Shown in pieces: positions 50,457 through 58,274 of a stretch of DNA of 64,000 bases (positions are counted from its first letter, which is position 1; every line of letters starts with the position of its first letter). The notes beneath the pieces were generated by a model. The model was not told the origin of the DNA and did not search any database. It was given only the letters and a program-made list of their open reading frames with translations. This DNA is from Actinomadura luzonensis (GTDB taxonomy: Bacteria; Actinomycetota; Actinomycetes; Streptosporangiales; Streptosporangiaceae). Location of the stretch: contig NZ_JAKRKC020000001.1 of NCBI RefSeq assembly GCF_022664455.2, positions 5,027,001 through 5,091,000 on the forward strand. The letters are read 5' to 3'. Both the position numbers and the translations under genes were made by a program.

Positions 50457-50528
50457 CTGGTCACGGCCCGGTCGGCTCTCCTGGTCACGAGCTGGTCAGC
50501 TCTCCTGGTCGCGGCCCGGTCAGCCGCC
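50457..50528. repeat. 24-bp tandem repeat, 3 copies
   Basis: CTGGTCACGGCCCGGTCGGC plus TCTC and two variants (starting 50481 and 50505) lie between the dioxygenase gene and the convergent dus gene, running into its stop codon. Confidence 0.75.
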
Positions 50529-51629
50529 CGACACCTCGGACTCGGCCTCCTGCGGCACCGCGCAGTCCCACGGGTCGTCCAGCCAGCCGTCCGGCAGCAG
50601 CACCTTGGACCGCTCGCCCGACTTGCCGCGCGGCGTGTCGGTGTTGGGCGGCCACGGCTGGTCGTGCTCCAGCCTGGCCAGCCCGGCCCGCAGCCCGTCG
50701 AGCGACTCGGCCGTGGCCAGCTCGCGGCGCAGCTCGGCGCCGACGGTGAAGCCCTTGAGGTACCAGCCGACGTGCTTGCGGAAGTCGGCCACCGCGTACC
50801 GCTCGAGGTCGAAGCAGCGGGCCAGCCCCTCGGCGTGCCTGAGCATCACCGCGGCCACCTCGCCGAGCGTGGGGCGGGCCCGCTCGGGGCTGCCGTTGAA
50901 GGCGTTCTCCAGGTCCTTGAACAGCCACGGCCGCCCCAGGCAGCCGCGCCCGACCACGACGCCGTCGCAGCCGGTCTCCGCCATCATGCGCACGGCGTCG
51001 TCGGCGGACCAGATGTCGCCGTTGCCCAGCACGGGGATCTCCGGCACGGCCTCCTTCAGCCGGGCGATCGCCGCCCGGTCGGCGACCCCGCCGTAGTGCT
51101 GACGGGCGGTGCGGGCGTGCAGCGCGACGGCGGCGACGCCCTCCTCGGCGGCGATGCGGCCGGCGTCGAGGTAGGTCAGGTGGTCCTCGTCGATGCCCTT
51201 GCGCATCTTCATCGTCACGGGCAGCGCGCCGGCGTTGGCGACCGCGGCCTTGAGGATGCGGCGCAGCAGGTTGCGCTTGTACGGCAGCGCCGACCCGCCC
51301 CCGCGCCTGGTCACCTTGGGCACCGGGCAGCCGAAGTTGAGGTCGATGTGGTCGGCCAGGCCCTCCTCGGCGATCATGCGGACCGCCCGGCCCACGACGC
51401 CGGGGTCGACCCCGTAGAGCTGGATGCTCCTCGGCCGCTCGGAGTCGTCGAAGCCGATCATCCGCATCGTCTTGGGGTTGCGCTCCACCAGCCCGCGCGT
51501 GGTGATCATCTCGCACACGAACAGCCCGGCGCCCTGCTCCCTGCACAACACCCGGAACGGCGCGTTCGTGATGCCCGCCATCGGCGCCAGCACCACCGGC
51601 GGCCACACCGCGAGAGGACCAATCTTCAC
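50520..51629 (-). CDS. dus: tRNA-dihydrouridine synthase, DusB-like
   Basis: 369 aa. FMN-dependent reduction of specific tRNA uridines to dihydrouridine. APMAGITNAPFR (about 15-26) starts the TIM barrel; the catalytic Cys is in NFGCPVPKV (about 100), then KMRKG and HARTARQHYGG (about 171-181, substrate/flavin phosphate), NGDIWSADDA and GRGCLGRPWLF. The C-terminal helical tRNA-binding domain follows. GTG start with a leaderless-like -10 TACAAC 7 nt upstream. It lies near a tRNA cluster, probably by chance. Confidence 0.92.
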   Translation of the reverse strand: MKIGPLAVWPPVVLAPMAGITNAPFRVLCREQGAGLFVCEMITTRGLVERNPKTMRMIGFDDSERPRSIQLYGVDPGVVGRAVRMIAEEGLADHIDLNFGCPVPKVTRRGGGSALPYKRNLLRRILKAAVANAGALPVTMKMRKGIDEDHLTYLDAGRIAAEEGVAAVALHARTARQHYGGVADRAAIARLKEAVPEIPVLGNGDIWSADDAVRMMAETGCDGVVVGRGCLGRPWLFKDLENAFNGSPERARPTLGEVAAVMLRHAEGLARCFDLERYAVADFRKHVGWYLKGFTVGAELRRELATAESLDGLRAGLARLEHDQPWPPNTDTPRGKSGERSKVLLPDGWLDDPWDCAVPQEAESEVSGG

Positions 51630-51712
51630 CCCGACAGTTGTAGCGCAGGTCAGGCCGTGACCGGTATTCGGCCGATAGGCTGGTGCCCGGCATCTTCGGC
51701 GGAGGGGGATGG

Positions 51713-52348
51713 ATGCTTCTTCGTGTGCGCGTGACGCTGCCCGACCGGCCGGGCTCCCTGGCGCAGGTCACCAAGGTCCTGGGGGCGGCGGGGGCCGACA
51801 TCACCCAGGTGACCGTCCTCGACCGCGGCGCGGGCACCGCCCTCGACGACCTCACGATCTTCTGCCCGGAGACCACCTCCCGCCAGCACCTGGTCAAGAG
51901 CCTGGAGAGCGTCGAGGACGTCGCCGTCGAAGGCGTCTGGCCGACCCGCGAGGCGCCCGGCACCTATCCTGAGCTGGAGATACTCAAGTACATCACCACG
52001 GCGGGCGACCGCGCGCTGACCACGCTCGTCGACTCGCTGCCGGTGTTGTTCAGCGCCGACTGGGCGGCCACGCTCGGCGGCGACCGCGTGCTGTACGCGA
52101 GCTGGCGCGCCCCGCAGGAGCTGGACCTCCCCGGCGAGATGCCCGCCCGCCCCACCGCCCTGACCCTCGGCGAGGGGCTGCACGTCATCCACGCCCCGCT
52201 GCCGCCGCTGGCGCTGGCCCTCGTCCTGGCCCGCTCGGAGGGCCCCGCCTTCCACCGCATCGAGGTCCACCGGCTCACGCGCATCCTGGAGATCTTCCTG
52301 AGCCTGCCCGCCACCGAGCGGAGCGTGGCCCGCCAGCTCCGCAAGTAA
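51713..52348 (+). CDS. ACT-domain amino-acid-binding protein
   Basis: 211 aa. The N-terminal ACT domain is RVTLPDRPGSLAQVTKVLGA, ADITQVTVLDRG, with the conserved Gly of the ligand-binding turn. A second alpha/beta region (about 85-211) has no recognisable motif. Such proteins sense amino acids; no enzyme domain is attached. Purine-rich GGAGGGGGATGG precedes ATG 51713. It lies immediately upstream of the tRNA cluster. Confidence 0.8.
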   Translation: MLLRVRVTLPDRPGSLAQVTKVLGAAGADITQVTVLDRGAGTALDDLTIFCPETTSRQHLVKSLESVEDVAVEGVWPTREAPGTYPELEILKYITTAGDRALTTLVDSLPVLFSADWAATLGGDRVLYASWRAPQELDLPGEMPARPTALTLGEGLHVIHAPLPPLALALVLARSEGPAFHRIEVHRLTRILEIFLSLPATERSVARQLRK

Positions 52349-52369
52349 GCATCGGCTCCGAAAACCCGC

Positions 52370-52375
52370 TAGAGT
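52370..52375 (+). promoter_or_regulatory. -10 box of the tRNA cluster
   Basis: TAGAGT lies 15 bp before the tRNA-Gly gene, in AT-richer sequence after the ACT-domain gene. No good -35 is visible. Confidence 0.4.
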
Positions 52376-52390
52376 TGTGAAAGCAGCAAC

Positions 52391-52462
52391 GCGGAAGTGG
52401 CTCAGTGGTAGAGCATCACCTTGCCAAGGTGAGGGTCGCGGGTTCGAATCCCGTCTTCCGCT
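52391..52462 (+). tRNA. tRNA-Gly (GCC)
   Basis: 72 nt. The acceptor GCGGAAG pairs with CTTCCGC. D-arm GCTCAGTGGTAGAGC, anticodon loop TTGCCAA (anticodon GCC), and a T-loop GGTTCGAATCC. Discriminator T; no encoded CCA. Confidence 0.95.
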
Positions 52463-52482
52463 CGGAGCGGGTTCGAAGACTC

Positions 52483-52553
52483 GGTGGCGTGGCCGAGAGG
52501 CGAGGCAGCGGCCTGCAAAGCCGTCCACACGGGTTCAAATCCCGTCGCCACCT
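52483..52553 (+). tRNA. tRNA-Cys (GCA)
   Basis: 71 nt. The acceptor GGTGGCG pairs with CGCCACC. Anticodon loop CTGCAAA (GCA) and T-arm CGGGTTCAAATCCCG. No encoded CCA. Confidence 0.95.
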
Positions 52554-52558
52554 CACAA

Positions 52559-52633
52559 GGACGATTAGCTCAGCGGGAGAGCGCTTCCCTGACACGGAAG
52601 AGGTCACTGGTTCAATCCCAGTATCGTCCACCA
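52559..52633 (+). tRNA. tRNA-Val (GAC), CCA encoded
   Basis: The acceptor GGACGAT pairs with ATCGTCC. D-arm GCTCAGCGGGAGAGC, anticodon loop CTGACAC (GAC), T-arm CTGGTTCAATCCCAG. Unlike the two tRNAs before it, the 3' CCA is present in the DNA (52631-52633). Confidence 0.95.
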
Positions 52634-52670
52634 GCCTTCTCCTGGCCGCGACGCACCTCGACGCGCGCGA

Positions 52671-52685
52671 GCTGAAAGTTTCAGC
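52671..52685. promoter_or_regulatory. GCTGAAA-G-TTTCAGC palindrome
   Basis: Perfect 7-bp arms around one base, five bp upstream of a TTGACA -35 (52691-52696) of the GH43 gene. The GAAA-N-TTTC core resembles the palindrome described upstream of streptomycete xylanase genes. It is a possible second operator besides the LacI site. Confidence 0.5.
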
Positions 52686-52745
52686 GGTGGTTGACACCGC
52701 GGGCGCGGTCGCCCAACAATCACGGGGCTTTCCTCGGCCCGCTGA

Positions 52746-52759
52746 TGTTAGCGCTACCA
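52746..52759. promoter_or_regulatory. LacI operator upstream of GH43 gene
   Basis: TGTTAGCGCTACCA matches the local consensus TGTTA(N4)TA(A/C)C(A/G), shared with 53798-53811 and 54990-55003. It lies downstream of the -35/-10 region, 14 bp before the start codon. Confidence 0.7.
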
Positions 52760-52772
52760 GAGGAGCCCCACG

Positions 52773-53747
52773 ATGATCCGCAGAATCCTGGCGGTCCCCG
52801 CGCCGTCGCTGAAACGGCTCGCCGGCGTGCTCTGCCTCGTGGCCTGCACGGCCATGGCGGCCGCCTACCCGGACCCGCTGCCGGTCACCGGAGCGGTGTT
52901 CGTGCACGACCCGAGCGTGGTCAGGCGGCCCGCCGGCGACTACCTGCTCGCCCACACCGGCGACAACATCGTGCTCAAGACCTCGGCCGACCGCACCGCG
53001 TGGCGCGAGGCGGGCCCGGCGTTCCCGTCGGGAGCCCCGTGGACGCGGGCGTACACGGGCGGCTCGGCCAGCCTGTGGGCGCCGGACCTCTCCTACCGCA
53101 ACGGCCGCTACTACCTGTACTACTCGGCCTCCACGTTCGGCTCGAACAACTCGGCGATCTTCCTGGCCACGAGCACCACGGGCGCGTCCGGGTCGTGGAC
53201 GAACCAGGGCCTGGTGATCAGCACGAGCACGTCCAGCACGTACAACGCGATCGACCCCAACCTGGTCGTGGACGACCAGGGCCGGTGGTGGCTGAGCTTC
53301 GGCTCGTTCTGGACGGGCATCAAGATGATCCCGCTGAACGCGAGCACCGGCCTGCGCTCCGGCACCGCCGTGTACGACCTGGCCCGCCGCAGCGGCGGCA
53401 CCACCGCGATCGAGGCCCCGTTCATCGTCAAGCGCGGCGCCTCCTACTACCTGTACGTCTCCTGGGACGCCTGCTGCCAGGGCGCGGCCAGCACGTACCG
53501 GGTCATGGTGGGCCGCTCCACCAGCGTCACCGGCCCGTACACCGACCGCTCGGGCCGGGCGATGACCGCGGGCGGCGGCACCGAGCTGCTGGCCGGCCAC
53601 GGCTCGATCCACGGCCCCGGCCACGAGGCGGTGCTGGCCGACGGCGGCGATCTGCTCTTCTACCACTGGTACGGCGACGACGGCCGGGCCCGGCTCGGCG
53701 TCAACCGGCTGGCCTACGACGCGGCGGGCTGGCCCTACGTGTCCTGA
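52773..53747 (+). CDS. Secreted GH43 arabinanase (endo-1,5-alpha-L-arabinanase type)
   Basis: 324 aa. Signal peptide LAGVLCLVACTAMAAAYPDP (cleavage near AAA; a Cys in the region makes a lipobox conceivable). Five-bladed propeller with the GH43 triad: base Asp in VHDPSVV (about 45), pKa-setting Asp in NAIDPNLVV (about 168) and acid Glu in TAIEAPFIVKRG (about 214). SLWAPDLSYRNGRYYLYYSA and DACCQGAAS are typical of arabinanases. It cleaves arabinan outside the cell for the importer encoded 2.2 kb downstream. GAGG lies 11 nt before the ATG. Confidence 0.88.
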   Translation: MIRRILAVPAPSLKRLAGVLCLVACTAMAAAYPDPLPVTGAVFVHDPSVVRRPAGDYLLAHTGDNIVLKTSADRTAWREAGPAFPSGAPWTRAYTGGSASLWAPDLSYRNGRYYLYYSASTFGSNNSAIFLATSTTGASGSWTNQGLVISTSTSSTYNAIDPNLVVDDQGRWWLSFGSFWTGIKMIPLNASTGLRSGTAVYDLARRSGGTTAIEAPFIVKRGASYYLYVSWDACCQGAASTYRVMVGRSTSVTGPYTDRSGRAMTAGGGTELLAGHGSIHGPGHEAVLADGGDLLFYHWYGDDGRARLGVNRLAYDAAGWPYVS

Positions 53748-53797
53748 CCGGACCCGGACATCCTTGCGCTGGAGATCGCGCGCTCACCCCTGTGGCC

Positions 53798-53811
53798 TGT
53801 TAGCGTTACCG
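53798..53811. promoter_or_regulatory. LacI operator upstream of lacI (arabinan locus)
   Basis: TGTTAGCGTTACCG, second copy of the local operator, 18 bp before the lacI GTG; it indicates autoregulation. Confidence 0.7.
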
Positions 53812-53829
53812 GCAAGGGGGTGAGCCGCG

Positions 53830-54849
53830 GTGCGATCCAAGACCGGCAGGCCGGCGGTGCTCATGGACGTCGCCGTTCTCGCGGGGGTCTCCACGATGAC
53901 CGTCTCGCGGGTGCTCAACGCGCCCGAACGGGTGCGCGCCGAGACCAGGGCGCGGGTGCTGGCCGCCGTCAAGGAGCTCGACTACCGGCCCAACCACGCC
54001 GCCCGCCAGCTCGTGACCGGCCGTTCCGGCGTGCTCGGCGTGGTCAGCATCGACACCACGCTCTACGGCCCGGCCTCCACCCTCTACAGCGTCGAGCAGG
54101 CCGCCCGGCACGCCGGCTACAACGTCAGCATCGCGAGCCTCAGCTCGCTCAACCGCACCTCCATCCGCGAGGGCGTGGAGCGCCTGCGCGCCCAGGCGGT
54201 CGACGGCGTGATCATCGTGGCGCCGCACGAGTCGGCCGCCGACGGGCTGCGCCACCTGCCGCCCGAGATGCCGGTGGTGGCGGTCGACGCCGGCGACGAC
54301 ATCCCCGTGCCGGTGGCCAAGGTCGACCAGCGCACCGGCGCGATCCGCGCCACCCGCCACCTGCTCAGCCTCGGTCACCACAGCGTCTGGCACGTGGCCG
54401 GGCCGGCCGACTGGCTCGACGCCAACGGCCGCATCGAGGGCTGGCGCGGCGTGCTGGAGGCCGCCGGGCGGCCGGTGCCCGAGGTGCTGCGCGGCGACTG
54501 GAGCTCGCGCTCGGGCTACCGGCTCGGCCGCCGCCTGGCCGCCGAGCCCGAGGTGACGGCGGTGTTCGTGGCCAACGACCAGATGGCGCTCGGGGTGTTG
54601 CGGGCGCTGCGCGAGGCGGGGCGGCGGGTGCCCGAGGACGTCAGCGTGGCCGGGTTCGACGACATCCCGGAGGCCGCGTACTTCTGGCCGCCGCTGACCA
54701 CCGTGCGGCAGGACTTCGGCGAGGTCGGCAGGCACGCCTTCCACATGTTGCTGGAGCGGATGGCGGGCGAGGAGCCCGAGGCCCGCCGGCTCGTGGAGCC
54801 GGAGCTGGTGGTGCGCGAGAGCACCGGCCCCGCACCCAGCCATCCCTGA
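53830..54849 (+). CDS. LacI-family repressor of the arabinan locus
   Basis: 339 aa. HTH MDVAVLAGVSTMTVSRVLNA (about 12-31) and hinge helix NHAARQLVTGRSGVLGVV. The effector domain has VDGVIIVAPHESAADGL, DQRTGAIRATRHLLSLGHHS and VAGFDDIPEAAYFWPPLTTV. GTG start, preceded by a GGGGG-rich ribosome site. It most likely binds all three TGTTA(N4)TA sites around it and is released by an arabino-oligosaccharide; effector identity is inferred from GH43. Confidence 0.9.
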   Translation: MRSKTGRPAVLMDVAVLAGVSTMTVSRVLNAPERVRAETRARVLAAVKELDYRPNHAARQLVTGRSGVLGVVSIDTTLYGPASTLYSVEQAARHAGYNVSIASLSSLNRTSIREGVERLRAQAVDGVIIVAPHESAADGLRHLPPEMPVVAVDAGDDIPVPVAKVDQRTGAIRATRHLLSLGHHSVWHVAGPADWLDANGRIEGWRGVLEAAGRPVPEVLRGDWSSRSGYRLGRRLAAEPEVTAVFVANDQMALGVLRALREAGRRVPEDVSVAGFDDIPEAAYFWPPLTTVRQDFGEVGRHAFHMLLERMAGEEPEARRLVEPELVVRESTGPAPSHP

Positions 54850-55170
54850 GCCGCCTGAGCCGCCCCTGAGCCGCCCCTGAGCCGGGCCGGACGTCCGCTC
54901 CGCGCCTGATCGCGCGCTCAGGCGCGGGCCGCGCCGGCGGCGTCACCAGGCGTGGAAACCGTTTGCCCGAGGACCCTTGACACGTTTGGTGTTACCGCTA
55001 ACACTCGGGTAACCCCGCCGAAACAGCGGGCCGCGCCGCCGTCACACCCCCGGGACGGCCGTCCACCTCGCCGTGCCGCGGCACGCCCCTACTCCGCCAT
55101 GACCGCCTCGATCATCCCCTTGTCAACGAGAACCTGGTCACGTTGCAGCTCGGTGAAGGAAGAGGCCACC
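54850..55170. other. 321-bp intergenic region with regulated promoter
   Basis: The first 100 bp hold a short direct repeat (GAGCCGCC(CCT) units at 54849-54880) and GC-rich sequence. The regulatory core is at 54977-55005. The remaining 165 bp before the binding-protein gene is an untranslated leader; the frame open across it has no start signal and atypical composition. Confidence 0.5.
54977..55005 (+). promoter_or_regulatory. Promoter of the arabino-oligosaccharide ABC operon with LacI operator
   Basis: -35 TTGACA (54977-54982), then 17 bp to AACACT (55000-55005). The operator TGTTACCGCTAACA (54990-55003), with perfect 5-bp arms, fills the spacer and overlaps the -10. This is the best of the three operator copies and is positioned to block polymerase. 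Confidence 0.7.
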
Positions 55171-56505
55171 GTGCAAGAAGGTCCCCCTCACGTCTCCCGC
55201 CGGACTCTCCTCGGCGGCAGCCTGGCGCTCGCCGGAGCGGCCGCCACGGGCTGCGCCATCCCGATGGGGCTCGGCTCGTCCCAGACCCGCGTGCGGTACT
55301 GGCACTTCCTCGGCGCCAGCGACGGCATCATCATGAACCGGATGGTCAAGGCGTTCGGCCAGGCCGAGCCGGGCGTCAGCGTCGAGGAGAACGTGCTCGC
55401 CTGGGGCGAGCCGTACTACACCAAGATCGCGATGGCCGGCTCCGGCGGGCGCTCCCCCGACCTGGCCACCTTCCACCTGGCCCGGCTGGCCGGCATCGGC
55501 GCCGGCCGGATCCTCGACCCGATCGACGTGCGGCTGCTGGAAGAGGCCGGCCTGCGCGGCTCCGACTTCTCCCCGCCGATCTGGGAGCGCGCCCACCTCG
55601 ACGGCGTGCTGTACGCGATCCCGTTCGACGCCCACCCGATGGTGCAGTACTACAACACCGACATCTGCCGCAAGGCCGGCCTGCTCGGCCCGGACGGCAA
55701 GCTGCGCCCCACCAAGGGCGAGGACGAGCTGATCGCCATGCTGCGCCAGGCCAAGGACGCGATGGGCGGCAAGCCGCCGCTCGCCTTCGACGCCCTCGGC
55801 CTCGGCACGGTCGGCCCCTGGCGGGTGTGGTGGTCGCTCTACCCGCAGAGCGGCGGCGCGCTGCTGACGCCGGACGGCCGCCACATCGCGATCGACGACG
55901 GCAAGGCCCTGGCCGCGCTGCGCCTGATGGCCCGGCTCGGCACCGAAGGGCTGTGCGACTGGCGCACCGACTACGGCGCGTCGGTCGCCGCCTTCACCAA
56001 CGGCCAGGCCGCGTTCCTGTGGAACGGCGACTGGGAGGTCACCGGGCTCAAGGAACGCGGCACGCCGTTCAGCATGACCCGCTTCCCCAGCGTCTTCGGC
56101 GGCGCCTCGGCGCAGGCCGACTGCCACTCGTTCGTGCTGCCGCACCAGCGCAGCCGCGACCCCGAGGTGGAGCGGGCCACGTACCGCTTCATCGCCTACC
56201 TGGTCAAGCACAGCGCCGACTGGGCGGTGGCCGGGCACGTGCCGGCGTACCTGCCGACGTTGCAGCAGCCCGCCTACCTCGCGCTGAACCCGCAGTCGGA
56301 GTACCGATCGGTCATCACCGAGGTCGCGCTCGACCCGCAGGTGTGGTTCACCGGCTCGGCGTCGCGGATGTGGCTCGAGTTCGGGGAGGCGTTCTCGCCG
56401 GTGATCAGCGGGCAGCGCTCGCCGGAGGACGGCCTGGCCGCGGCCAAGGCGTCGCTGTCCCGGCTGCTCGCCGCCCCGAACCCCTTCCCGAGGCAGGAGC
56501 GCTGA
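55171..56505 (+). CDS. ABC sugar-binding lipoprotein (Tat-type signal)
   Basis: 444 aa from GTG 55171, preceded by AAGGAAGAGG. The signal has a twin arginine, SRRTLLGGSLALAGAAATGC, ending in a lipobox ATGC (Cys about 28). MalE-like body: VRYWHFLGASDGIIMNRMVK, SPDLATFHLARLAGIG, IPFDAHPMVQYYNTDIC. It should deliver the arabinan-derived ligand to the following permeases. Its stop overlaps the next start (TGATG). Confidence 0.88.
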   Translation: MQEGPPHVSRRTLLGGSLALAGAAATGCAIPMGLGSSQTRVRYWHFLGASDGIIMNRMVKAFGQAEPGVSVEENVLAWGEPYYTKIAMAGSGGRSPDLATFHLARLAGIGAGRILDPIDVRLLEEAGLRGSDFSPPIWERAHLDGVLYAIPFDAHPMVQYYNTDICRKAGLLGPDGKLRPTKGEDELIAMLRQAKDAMGGKPPLAFDALGLGTVGPWRVWWSLYPQSGGALLTPDGRHIAIDDGKALAALRLMARLGTEGLCDWRTDYGASVAAFTNGQAAFLWNGDWEVTGLKERGTPFSMTRFPSVFGGASAQADCHSFVLPHQRSRDPEVERATYRFIAYLVKHSADWAVAGHVPAYLPTLQQPAYLALNPQSEYRSVITEVALDPQVWFTGSASRMWLEFGEAFSPVISGQRSPEDGLAAAKASLSRLLAAPNPFPRQER

Positions 56506-57425
56506 TGGCCACCACCGTCGCGGCCCCCGCGGCCGCCCCGCCCGCCGCCGGGACCAAGGTCAGGCACGCCTGGACGCAGCACGGGCTGCTGTTCGTGGTG
56601 CCCTTCCTGGCCGTCTACGTGGCGTTCCTGGTCTGGCCGGTGATCCTCGGCGTGCGGATGAGCCTGTCCAGCGTCAACATCGCCGGCACCAACGACGGCT
56701 TCGTCGGCTTCGCCAACTACGCCGAGGCGTTCCGCGCGCCGCTCATGTGGCGCTCGCTCTGGAACACCCTGGTCTTCACCGCGCTCAGCACGGTGCCGCT
56801 GGTGCTGCTCGGGCTCGGGTTCGCGCTGCTGGTGCACCACCTGCGGTTCGTGCAGTGGTTGTGGCGGCTGTCGTTCTTCGGGCCGTTCCTGCTGCCGTCG
56901 GCCGTGGTGTCGCTGCTGTGGCTGCAAATGATCTACCCGCCGGGCTACGGCCTCATCAACGGCACGCTCGGCATCGACGTGTTGTGGCTGGGCGACCCGT
57001 CGGTGGCGATGTGGGCGATGGTGCTGACCACGGTCTGGTGGACGGTCGGCTTCAACTTCCTGCTCTACCTGGCCGCGCTGCAGTCGATCCCGCAGCACCT
57101 GTACGAGGCCGCCGCCATCGACGGCGCGAACGCCTGGAACCGGCTGCGCTCGATCACGCTGCCGATGCTCGGCCGCACCACCGCGCTCATCGTGGTGCTG
57201 CAGCTGCTGGCCTCGCTGAAGGTCTTCGACCAGATCTACCTGATGACCGGCGGCGGCCCGCAGGACAGCACCAGGTCCATCATCGAGTACGCCTACGACA
57301 CCGGCTTCACCGGCTACCGCATCGGCTACGCCTCGGCGGTCTCCTACATCCTGTTCGCCATCATCGTCGTCGTGTCCCTGGCACAGCTCCGGCTGTTCCG
57401 CAAGCGCGCGGAGGGCTCCTCATGA
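56505..57425 (+). CDS. ABC transporter permease, MalF type
   Basis: 306 aa, six helices starting GLLFVVPFLAVYVAFLVWPV. EAA loop HLYEAAAIDGANAWNRLRSI (about 201-220); MTGGGPQDSTRSIIEYAYD is the usual late loop. It overlaps the upstream stop by 1 nt and the downstream start by 4 nt. Confidence 0.9.
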   Translation: MATTVAAPAAAPPAAGTKVRHAWTQHGLLFVVPFLAVYVAFLVWPVILGVRMSLSSVNIAGTNDGFVGFANYAEAFRAPLMWRSLWNTLVFTALSTVPLVLLGLGFALLVHHLRFVQWLWRLSFFGPFLLPSAVVSLLWLQMIYPPGYGLINGTLGIDVLWLGDPSVAMWAMVLTTVWWTVGFNFLLYLAALQSIPQHLYEAAAIDGANAWNRLRSITLPMLGRTTALIVVLQLLASLKVFDQIYLMTGGGPQDSTRSIIEYAYDTGFTGYRIGYASAVSYILFAIIVVVSLAQLRLFRKRAEGSS

Positions 57426-58255
57426 CCAAGCGGTTCCGTCCCGGCCAGCTCGTGCTGCTGGTGGTGGCGCTGGTGCTGGCGGCCGTCTGGCTCGCGCCGC
57501 TCGCCTGGGCCGTGGCCACCTCGCTCAAGCCCGAGACCGAGACCACGAAGCTGCCGCTGCGGTGGTTCGGCAGCGAGCTGACGCTGGACGCCTACCGGCT
57601 GGTGCTCGGCACCGGCGGCATCGTCAAGTGGGCGATCAACTCGACGGTCACGGCGGTGCTGGTGACGCTGCTGACCGTGCTGCTGTCGGCGATGGCCGCC
57701 TACGGCTTCGCCCGCACGCACTTCCGCGGCCGGCGCACGCTGCTGGCGGTGATCCTGGCCGGGATCATGGTGCCGCCGCAGGTGCTCATGGCGCCGCTGT
57801 TCGCCGAGATGGTGGCGCTCGGCCTGGTGGACACCTGGTGGTCGATCATCCTGCCGCAGGTGGCCGCGCCGCTCATCGTGTACGTGCTGTTCAAGTTCTT
57901 CCAAGACGTGCCGCCCGAGCTGGAGCAGGCGGCGTTCGTGGACGGGGCGGGCCGCTGGCGGGTGTTCTTCACCATCGTGCTGCCGCTGTCGCGGCCGGTG
58001 CTCGCCGCCGTGTCGATCTTCACCTTCATCACGACGTGGAACAACTTCCTGTGGCCGTTCCTGGTCTCCACCGACCCGAACACCATGACGCTGCCCGTGG
58101 GCCTGGCCAACGTCGTGCAGGGCACCTTCGGCCTCCGCTACGCGCAGATCATGGCGTCGGTGGTGCTGGCCGGGCTGCCGCTGCTGGTGGTGTTCGTGCT
58201 GTTCCAGCGGCAGATCGTGCGCGGGGTGGCGCACACCGGCCTGGCCGGGCAGTGA
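57422..58255 (+). CDS. ABC transporter permease, MalG type
   Basis: 277 aa. N-terminal LAPLAWAVATSLKPETETTK, six helices, EAA loop ELEQAAFVDGAGRWRVFFTI (about 162-181). It ends the operon; no ATPase gene follows. A weak GGCCCGGCCGGGCC palindrome lies just after the stop. Confidence 0.9.
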   Translation: MTKRFRPGQLVLLVVALVLAAVWLAPLAWAVATSLKPETETTKLPLRWFGSELTLDAYRLVLGTGGIVKWAINSTVTAVLVTLLTVLLSAMAAYGFARTHFRGRRTLLAVILAGIMVPPQVLMAPLFAEMVALGLVDTWWSIILPQVAAPLIVYVLFKFFQDVPPELEQAAFVDGAGRWRVFFTIVLPLSRPVLAAVSIFTFITTWNNFLWPFLVSTDPNTMTLPVGLANVVQGTFGLRYAQIMASVVLAGLPLLVVFVLFQRQIVRGVAHTGLAGQ

Positions 58256-58256
58256 C

Positions 58257-58270
58257 GGCCCGGCCGGGCC
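58257..58270. terminator. Possible bidirectional terminator
   Basis: GGCCCGGCCGGGCC is a perfect 14-bp palindrome (5-bp stem, 4-nt loop) in the 19-bp gap between two convergent genes. Confidence 0.35.
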
Positions 58271-58274
58271 CCGC

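Noticed and set aside
52773-58255. Complete arabinan degradation pathway
   Set aside because: No intracellular arabinofuranosidase, arabinose isomerase or ribulokinase lies in the window, so only extracellular cleavage, uptake and control are claimed.
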